Assembly (NCBI RefSeq): GCF_037076565.1 | Contig: NZ_AP029028.1 | Coordinates: 1,364,001-1,428,000, forward strand | Direction of reading: 5' to 3' | DNA from: Herbaspirillum sp. DW155 | GTDB taxonomy: Bacteria > Pseudomonadota > Gammaproteobacteria > Burkholderiales > Burkholderiaceae_D | Length of the DNA stretch: 64,000 nt | Part shown: positions 54,085-64,000 of the stretch, in pieces | Numbering within the stretch: position 1 is the first letter of the stretch | Layout of the letters: every line of letters begins with the position of its first letter | Made by a program: the position numbers and the translations under genes | The notes under the pieces: generated by a model | What the model was told of the DNA's origin: nothing | What the model saw: only the letters and a program-made list of their open reading frames with translations | Database searches by the model: none

Positions 54085-54492
54085 ATGCAAACCAAACCGT
54101 TCCTGTCGCTGGATGACGTCAAGAAGATCGCTGCCGGCGCTGAAGCCGAAGCCCGTGCCAACAACTGGAACGTGGCCATCTCGGTGGTCGATGACGGCGG
54201 TCACCTGCTGTGGCTGCAGCGCATGGACGGCGCCGCTCCGATCTCGTCCCAGATCGCTCCGGCCAAGGCCCGCACCGCCGCGCTGGGCCGCCGCGAAAGC
54301 AAGATCTATGAAGACATGATCAATAACGGTCGCGTTTCCTTCCTGAGCGCCCCCGGCCTGGATGGCCTGCTCGAAGGCGGCGTGCCGGTGGTGGTCGATG
54401 GCCATTACGTGGGCGCCGTGGGCGTTTCCGGCGTGAAATCCTCGGAAGACGTGCAGATCGCCAAGGCCGGTATCGCTGCCCTGGGTCTGTAA
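54085..54492 (+). CDS. GlcG/HbpS family protein
   Basis: This 135-residue protein is of the GlcG/HbpS (DUF336) family: SLDDVKKIAAGAEAEARANNWNVAISVVDDGGHLLWLQRMDGA, SAPGLDGLLEGGVPVVVDGHYVGAVGVSG. HbpS binds haem and GlcG lies in glycolate operons, but this copy stands alone, so its role is open. There is no signal peptide, so it should be cytoplasmic. A terminator follows 9 bp after the stop. Confidence 0.88.
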   Translation: MQTKPFLSLDDVKKIAAGAEAEARANNWNVAISVVDDGGHLLWLQRMDGAAPISSQIAPAKARTAALGRRESKIYEDMINNGRVSFLSAPGLDGLLEGGVPVVVDGHYVGAVGVSGVKSSEDVQIAKAGIAALGL

Positions 54493-54500
54493 TTCCTTCT

Positions 54501-54528
54501 ACGCCGGCAGCCTTGCCTGCCGGCGTTT
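54501..54528 (+). terminator. Rho-independent terminator after the GlcG/HbpS gene
   Basis: ACGCCGGCAG and CTGCCGGCGT form a perfect 10-bp stem with a 6-base loop, followed by TTTCCCC. A second small hairpin (TGCACC and GGTGCA, about 54540-54558) follows with a T-rich end. Confidence 0.75.
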
Positions 54529-54588
54529 CCCCTCCTTGTTGCACCCCATTTCGGTGCATCTTTACGTCAACTTTCGGCAATCTGCGAT

Positions 54589-54617
54589 TTGCCGGAGGGT
54601 GGCTTTTGCGCTATAAT
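54589..54617 (+). promoter_or_regulatory. Sigma-70 promoter of carAB
   Basis: TTGCCG (54589-54594) is separated by 17 bp from a perfect TATAAT (54612-54617). The transcript would have a leader of about 170 nt before carA. Confidence 0.75.
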
Positions 54618-54792
54618 CGAGCGGTTTAGCCAATTTTATCCGCCGTAGCGCATACCCATTCCTCTTCCTCGTTCCCAACAGGCCCTGCCACGCTTCCGTA
54701 CTGAATGAGTCGGGGTGTTCGCGCCGGTCGGTTTGGCGCGCAAAGGTCTTCCGGTCATCCAGCCGCGGCGGTAACAATCTCAGGAGTTACCC

Positions 54793-55948
54793 TTGCTGCC
54801 TCTTCTTTCCGGTCCCGCGATTCCGGCCGTCCTCGCGCTCGCAGACGGGTCTGTCTTCCAAGGTTTTTCCATCGGCGCCGCAGGCAATACCACCGGTGAG
54901 GTGGTCTTCAATACCGCGATGACCGGCTACCAGGAAATCCTGACCGACCCCAGCTACAGCCGCCAGATCGTCACTCTTACCTATCCGCACATCGGCAACA
55001 CGGGCGTGAACCGTGAAGACGTCGAAGCTTCGCAGATCCACGCCGCCGGCCTCATCATCAAGGACCTGCCGCGCCTGCTGTCGAACTTCCGCAGCCAGCA
55101 ATCCCTGTCGGATTACCTGAAGGAAGGCAATATCGTCGCCATCGCCGGCATCGATACCCGCAAGCTGACCCGCATCCTGCGCGAAAAGGGCGCGCAGAAC
55201 GGCGCCATCGTGGCCGGTGAGGCCGACATCGCGGCCGCTACCGCCAAGGCACTGGAGCTGGCGCGCGCCTTCCCGGGCCTGGCCGGCATGGACCTGGCCA
55301 AGGTGGTCTCCACCAAGAAGGCCTACAACTGGACCGAGACCGAATGGCGCCTGGGCCGCGGCTATGGCCAGCAGATCACCCCGAAATTCCACGTGGTCGC
55401 CTTCGACTACGGCGTGAAGTACAACATCCTGCGCATGCTGGCCGAGCGCGGCTGCAAGGTCACCGTGCTGCCGGCGCAAGCCACTGCGGCCGAAGCGCTG
55501 GCCCTGAATCCGGACGGCATCTTCCTCTCCAACGGTCCTGGCGATCCGGAGCCCTGTGATTACGCCATCGCCGCGTCCAAGGAACTGATCGAGCGCGGCA
55601 TCCCGACCTTCGGCATCTGCCTGGGTCACCAGATCATGGCCCTGGCCTCCGGCGCCAAGACCCTGAAGATGAAGTTCGGCCACCACGGCGCCAACCACCC
55701 GGTGCAGGACCTGGATTCCAGGCAGGTGATGATCACCTCCCAGAACCACGGTTTCGCCGTGGACCAGGCGACCCTGCCGGCTAACTGCCGCGTGACCCAC
55801 GTGTCGCTCTTCGACGGTTCGCTGCAAGGCTTCGAGCGTACCGACAAACCTGCTTTCTGCTTCCAGGGCCACCCCGAAGCATCCCCTGGACCGCATGACA
55901 TCGCTCCCCTGTTCGACAAGTTCGTGGCGATGATGGAGAAGAAACAAA

Positions 55949-55956
<8 letters not shown>
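54793..55956 (+). CDS. carA: Carbamoyl-phosphate synthase small (glutaminase) subunit
   Basis: This is the 387-residue glutaminase subunit, which releases ammonia from glutamine for carbamoyl phosphate used in arginine and pyrimidine synthesis. It has the N-terminal CPSase_sm_chain domain ([37 protein letters not shown]). The class I amidotransferase domain carries Cys in GICLGHQ and His-Glu in [11 protein letters not shown]. The start codon is TTG with AGGAG six bases upstream. It overlaps carB by 8 bases. Confidence 0.97.
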
Positions 55957-59182
<3,226 letters not shown>

Positions 59183-59230
59183 ACCCACAACACGTGATTT
59201 TTGTCGGCTTTAGTTGACGCCGGCAGGCAA

Positions 59231-59259
59231 AGAGGGCATCTGAGCAATCGATGCCCTCT
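59231..59259 (+). terminator. Rho-independent terminator after carB
   Basis: AGAGGGCATC and GATGCCCTCT form a perfect 10-bp stem with a 9-base loop, starting 49 bp after the carB stop; CTGACTTTTGG follows. Confidence 0.75.
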
Positions 59260-59584
59260 CTGACTTTTGGACGACACCCTGCGGCCACAACATCTCCAAT
59301 GTTGCAGGGCAGATGCGTCCGGGGACGCTAAGGACATGACGCCGCCATGCCACGCCATCGTGCAGTCTGGCGTGGTGTCATGTCCTTAGCGGCTCTGGGT
59401 CAGAGCGCGTGTTGTTGAAGAGCTGACGGAAACCTGCAGCAACGGTCCGTTCACCAGCCAGACTGTTCCCGTAATGACGATGCTTGTCCGCCAGGTTGGC
59501 GGCGAGGTTCTCCTTTTGCGTGTTCAGCGGCCGGCGGACTTTGGATGCGTCTTCCGTGTAACCCTAACCTTGAGCAAGAGACTT
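59260..59584. other. 325-bp interval between the carB terminator and greA
   Basis: No protein gene is supported. It holds a small inverted repeat (CAACAT, ATGTTG at 59288-59304), the large hairpin listed separately, and the greA leader. An open frame in phase with greA extends upstream to 59474 but has no ribosome site at its start. Confidence 0.5.
59326..59391. repeat. 66-nt bulged hairpin of unknown function
   Basis: A 15-bp perfect outer stem (CGCTAAGGACATGAC at 59326-59340 with GTCATGTCCTTAGCG at 59377-59391) encloses an 8-bp inner stem (CCACGCCA at 59350-59357 with TGGCGTGG at 59368-59375). The left arm has a 9-base bulge (59341-59349), the right arm one base. There is no T-run, so it is not a typical terminator. 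Confidence 0.7.
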
Positions 59585-60061
59585 ATGAGCACAGTTCCCC
59601 TTACCAAGCGTGGCGCCGAACTTCTGAAGGAAGAATTGCACCGTTTGAAAACCAAAGACCGCCCGGAAGTCATCAATGCGATCGCTGAAGCGCGCGCGCA
59701 GGGCGACTTGTCCGAAAACGCTGAATACGAGTCCGCCAAGGAGCGCCAGGCCTTCATCGAAGGCCGTATCGCCGACCTGGAAGGCAAGCTGGGCGCGGCC
59801 CAGATCGTCGATCCGGCCGAACTGAACGCCGAAGGCCGCGTAGTTTTCGCCTCCACCGTGGACCTGGAAAACCTGGACAGCGGCGAGAAGGTGACCTACC
59901 AGATCGTCGGCCTGGACGAAGCCGACATCAAGGAATCCAAGGTCTCCGTGACCTCGCCCATCGCCCGTGCCCTGATCGGCAAGAGCGCCGGTGACGTGGT
60001 GGCCGTGGAAGCCCCCTCGGGCCTGAAGGAATACGAAATCCTGGAAGTGCGCTACGTCTGA
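59585..60061 (+). CDS. greA: Transcription elongation factor GreA
   Basis: This is a 158-residue factor with an N-terminal coiled coil ([50 protein letters not shown]). Its acidic tip DLSENAEY inserts into the RNA polymerase secondary channel to stimulate transcript cleavage. A C-terminal FKBP-like domain follows ([35 protein letters not shown]). ATG 59585 gives the standard length; longer in-frame extensions lack homology. Confidence 0.97.
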   Translation: MSTVPLTKRGAELLKEELHRLKTKDRPEVINAIAEARAQGDLSENAEYESAKERQAFIEGRIADLEGKLGAAQIVDPAELNAEGRVVFASTVDLENLDSGEKVTYQIVGLDEADIKESKVSVTSPIARALIGKSAGDVVAVEAPSGLKEYEILEVRYV

Positions 60062-60144
60062 CGTGGCCTGCCGTGGCCGCCCGGGCAGGATGTTGGGCGG
60101 CCGCTGCGGTGATCCAGCTGCAACACCGACGAGCCGGAAATGAA

Positions 60145-60166
60145 AATGCCCGCATCAGCGGGCATT
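60145..60166. terminator. Bidirectional Rho-independent terminator between greA and yhbY
   Basis: AATGCCCGC and GCGGGCATT form a perfect 9-bp stem with an ATCA loop, between convergent genes. T-rich sequence follows on both strands (CTGTTTT on the plus strand, TTCATTT on the minus strand). Confidence 0.85.
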
Positions 60167-60198
60167 CTGTTTTATGGGCCGTCGGCCCCGGGCGGTGA

Positions 60199-60657
60199 TC
60201 AGCCAGCGCTCTTCTTGGTGCTGCGCTGGCGTGGCTTGGCCTTCTTGACCAGGCCGCCGGCGGTGATGCGTTCGTTGCCCTTGAGCATGACCTTGCTCAC
60301 CGAAGGACGCTTGGTGGCATGCGACTTGACGATGGTCACTTCGCGCAGGCCGCCCTTGGCGCCGGCAGCGGCTTTCTTGCCTTCTTCCTTTTGCGGGCGA
60401 TATAGCACCAGCAGCTTGCCGATGTGTTGTACCGGCGCGGCCTTGAGCTCGGCGCAGATGGTTTCGTAGATCGCGATGCGGGCTTCGCGGTCGTCGCCGA
60501 AGACGCGGACCTTGATCAGGCCGTGGGCGTTGAGGCTCTTGTCGATTTCCTTCATCACGGATTCGGACAGGCCACTTTCGCCAACCATCACGACAGGGTT
60601 CAAGGCATGGGCCTGGGCGCGCAGTTCGCTGCGCTCGGCGGGAGTCAAATTCAACAT
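60199..60657 (-). CDS. yhbY: YhbY/CRS1-type RNA-binding protein
   Basis: This 152-residue protein has the CRM domain (LTPAERSELRAQAHALNPVVMVGESGLSESVMKEIDKSLNAHGLIKVRVFGDDREARIAIYETI-type, GKLLVLYRP). It associates with pre-50S ribosomal particles in E. coli. A basic Lys/Arg/Ala-rich tail of about 55 residues extends beyond the usual core of about 97. It is divergent from rlmE (76 bp), the typical proteobacterial arrangement. Confidence 0.93.
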   Translation of the reverse strand: MLNLTPAERSELRAQAHALNPVVMVGESGLSESVMKEIDKSLNAHGLIKVRVFGDDREARIAIYETICAELKAAPVQHIGKLLVLYRPQKEEGKKAAAGAKGGLREVTIVKSHATKRPSVSKVMLKGNERITAGGLVKKAKPRQRSTKKSAG

Positions 60658-60733
60658 GGGAGTGCGGTTCGGGACGATGTTCTCGGCGGCGCCAAGTTGT
60701 CCCTCAATGAGATAAAACCAATATTCTACGCGA

Positions 60734-61381
60734 ATGGCAAAGAACAAACTGAACAAAAACTGGTTGCATGACCATATCAATGACCCTTATGTGAAGCTGG
60801 CACAGAAGGAGGGCTATCGTGCGCGCGCCGCCTACAAGCTCAAGGAAATCGACGAGGAAGAGCGTCTCATCAAGCCCGGCCAGGTGATCGTCGACCTCGG
60901 CTGCACCCCCGGCAGCTGGTGCCAGTACGTGCGCAATAAGCTGGCCGGCGCCGAGGGCGGTGGCATTCACGGCACCATCATCGGGCTGGACATCCTGCCC
61001 ATGGACCCGATTGCGGACGTCCACTACATCCAGGGCGACTTCCGCGAAGACGAGCCGGTGCGCCAGCTCGAAGCCGTGCTGGACGGCCGCAAGGCCGACC
61101 TGGTGCTGTCGGACATGGCGCCCAACCTGTCGGGCGTGGCCATCGCCGATGCCGCGCGGGTGGAGTATTTGATCGACCTTGCCATCGATTTTGCGCAACT
61201 GCACATGAAACCTGGCGGCTCTTTGCTGGTCAAGTGTTTCAACGGGACCGGCTACAACGAACTGGTGCACAAATTCCGGGCGGAATTCAAGACGGTGATG
61301 TCCAAGAAGCCCAAGGCCAGCCGTGACAAGTCCTCCGAAATCTTTCTGCTAGGGAAAATCCTGAAAAATCCTCGCAGTTAA
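60734..61381 (+). CDS. rlmE: 23S rRNA (uridine-2'-O-)-methyltransferase RlmE (FtsJ/RrmJ)
   Basis: This 215-residue SAM-dependent enzyme methylates U2552 of 23S rRNA (E. coli numbering) in the 50S subunit. The SAM motif is [16 protein letters not shown], catalytic Asp in [11 protein letters not shown] and Lys in [10 protein letters not shown]. The start [36 protein letters not shown]-type sequence is standard. It lies upstream of ftsH, as in E. coli. Confidence 0.96.
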   Translation: MAKNKLNKNWLHDHINDPYVKLAQKEGYRARAAYKLKEIDEEERLIKPGQVIVDLGCTPGSWCQYVRNKLAGAEGGGIHGTIIGLDILPMDPIADVHYIQGDFREDEPVRQLEAVLDGRKADLVLSDMAPNLSGVAIADAARVEYLIDLAIDFAQLHMKPGGSLLVKCFNGTGYNELVHKFRAEFKTVMSKKPKASRDKSSEIFLLGKILKNPRS

Positions 61382-61750
61382 TTCGGTTAAAGTTGACGCA
61401 GAGCCGTTCCTTTCTCCGCAATCAGGCGCAAAATCTGCTGGAAACCCGGCAATTTAGTGAATTTTCCTGCCTTGTTTTGCCTGATTTCAGCCTTATATCG
61501 ATTTTTGAAAATCGGTAGATTGCCTGAATCGGCAAACGCCAATGTCGTCTCCGCCCGTCACAATGCTGATGTCGGATTGGCAAGCAAGTCCGGTTGCAGC
61601 CGACGTGACGCGTTGTTGTGCGTTGCGTCGCGGCACAGTACGGCAGGGCGAGGCGGGGCGGACGGCGGTTTTCCGTGTAAGGGTGGTTGAATCCGGGTAA
61701 AATCGGGCAATACAAAGGCAACGTGGCGCCCAGGCGTCGGAGGAGTTCCA
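61382..61750. other. 369-bp intergenic region between rlmE and ftsH
   Basis: No gene is supported. It has an AT-rich first half and a GC-rich second half. A possible ftsH -10 box TAAAAT lies at 61698-61703, with no clear -35. A heat-shock promoter might be expected for ftsH, but I cannot identify one by eye. Confidence 0.4.
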
Positions 61751-63640
<1,890 letters not shown>

Positions 63641-63690
63641 GGGCACCAGAGCCAGACGCGAGGCGAACGCCTGAGGCAGCAGTCCCGATG

Positions 63691-63717
63691 AAGGTGAGGA
63701 GCGATCCTCACCTTTTT
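63691..63717 (+). terminator. Rho-independent terminator after ftsH
   Basis: AAGGTGAGGA and TCCTCACCTT form a perfect 10-bp stem with a GCGA loop, followed by TTTCTTTT. Confidence 0.9.
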
Positions 63718-63891
63718 CTTTTGGTGCGGCGAAAATGCCGCAGAATCACGCGGAATGTGAAAAACCTTGCAGGGAAGGGCGTTCTTGCCGGACAAAAGTG
63801 TAAAGACCGTCAATCGGCGGTGTATCATGCTGCCGCCACCCGGCGGTGCGCTTGCCGTGACCGCCGCAGCCATCTCACCCACAGAAGCAAG

Positions 63892-64000
63892 ATGACGCAA
63901 GCTTTTCTCAAATGCGGCAGGTTCCGCCTGCCGGTCCAGCCTGGCCGTCGGCCGCTGGTCATGGGCATCCTCAACGTGACGCCCGATTCCTTCTCCGATG
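63892..64000 (+). CDS. folP: Dihydropteroate synthase, 5' part only
   Basis: The first 36 codons are visible, and the gene runs off the window. The sequence includes RPLVMGILNVTPDSFSD, the dihydropteroate synthase signature that binds the pterin substrate. This enzyme joins pterin and p-aminobenzoate in folate synthesis. The location after ftsH is the same as in E. coli and other proteobacteria. Confidence 0.93.
   Translation, partial: MTQAFLKCGRFRLPVQPGRRPLVMGILNVTPDSFSD

Overview
This window is chromosomal DNA from a high-GC betaproteobacterium. The order carA-carB-greA-yhbY-rlmE-ftsH-folP at 54.8-64 kb, the dense LysR, TetR and chemotaxis content and the protein sequences suggest Oxalobacteraceae, most likely Herbaspirillum or a close relative. 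That assignment is inference from remembered protein similarity and gene order. I saw no rRNA, tRNA, CRISPR array, insertion sequence or prophage.

Layout. 0.1-5.6 kb: a LysR regulator with two N-terminal helix-turn-helix units, divergent from a lower protocatechuate/gallate meta-cleavage operon (4-oxalomesaconate tautomerase, LigJ-type hydratase, LigK-type aldolase) followed by a porin. 5.6-12.8 kb: a complete RND multidrug efflux operon (lipoprotein adaptor, pump, OprM-type channel) with one TetR gene divergent in front and a second as its last gene. 12.9-18.3 kb: a LysR gene divergent from an MFS transporter, amidase, RidA and FAD oxidoreductase cluster of unknown substrate. 18.1-23.5 kb: a leftward cluster of a VirK/YbjX protein, FliD, FlgE and a protein of unknown function. 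23.7-27.7 kb: a FecI-FecR-FecA type signalling system. 28.1-37.6 kb: a MetQ-like protein, a diguanylate cyclase, two chemoreceptors flanking a MerR regulator, and a GAF-EAL phosphodiesterase. 37.7-40.0 kb: a LysR gene, a DUF4260 membrane protein, a small lipoprotein and a hicAB toxin-antitoxin pair. 40.1-45.8 kb: a two-component system (hybrid kinase plus AraC-type response regulator), a lower-GC stretch with two small membrane proteins, and a response-regulator-like protein that has lost its phospho-acceptor Asp. 45.8-53.7 kb: flavin reductase, a DHDPS-family sugar-acid dehydratase or aldolase with a divergent LysR, a NanR-like GntR regulator, an unknown protein, YigZ, a solitary ParB-like protein, a patatin lipoprotein and an NlpC/P60 hydrolase. 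54.1-64 kb: GlcG/HbpS and the conserved housekeeping block.

How they work together. The first operon should convert 4-oxalomesaconate to pyruvate and oxaloacetate. The amidase, FAD oxidoreductase and RidA could act in series (amide hydrolysis, amine oxidation, imine hydrolysis). The cyclase, phosphodiesterase and chemoreceptors form a local motility/c-di-GMP neighbourhood. The observations I rate highest are: five copies of the palindrome GGTACGTACC, four of them inside genes and partly written with rare codons; the VirK-FliD-FlgE cluster without other flagellar genes; the double-HTH LysR; a 66-nt bulged hairpin upstream of greA; and the lower-GC stretch at 43.6-45.1 kb with an Asp-less receiver next to it. 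Start codons were chosen by ribosome binding site, signal peptide and family conservation, and several differ from the longest open frame.
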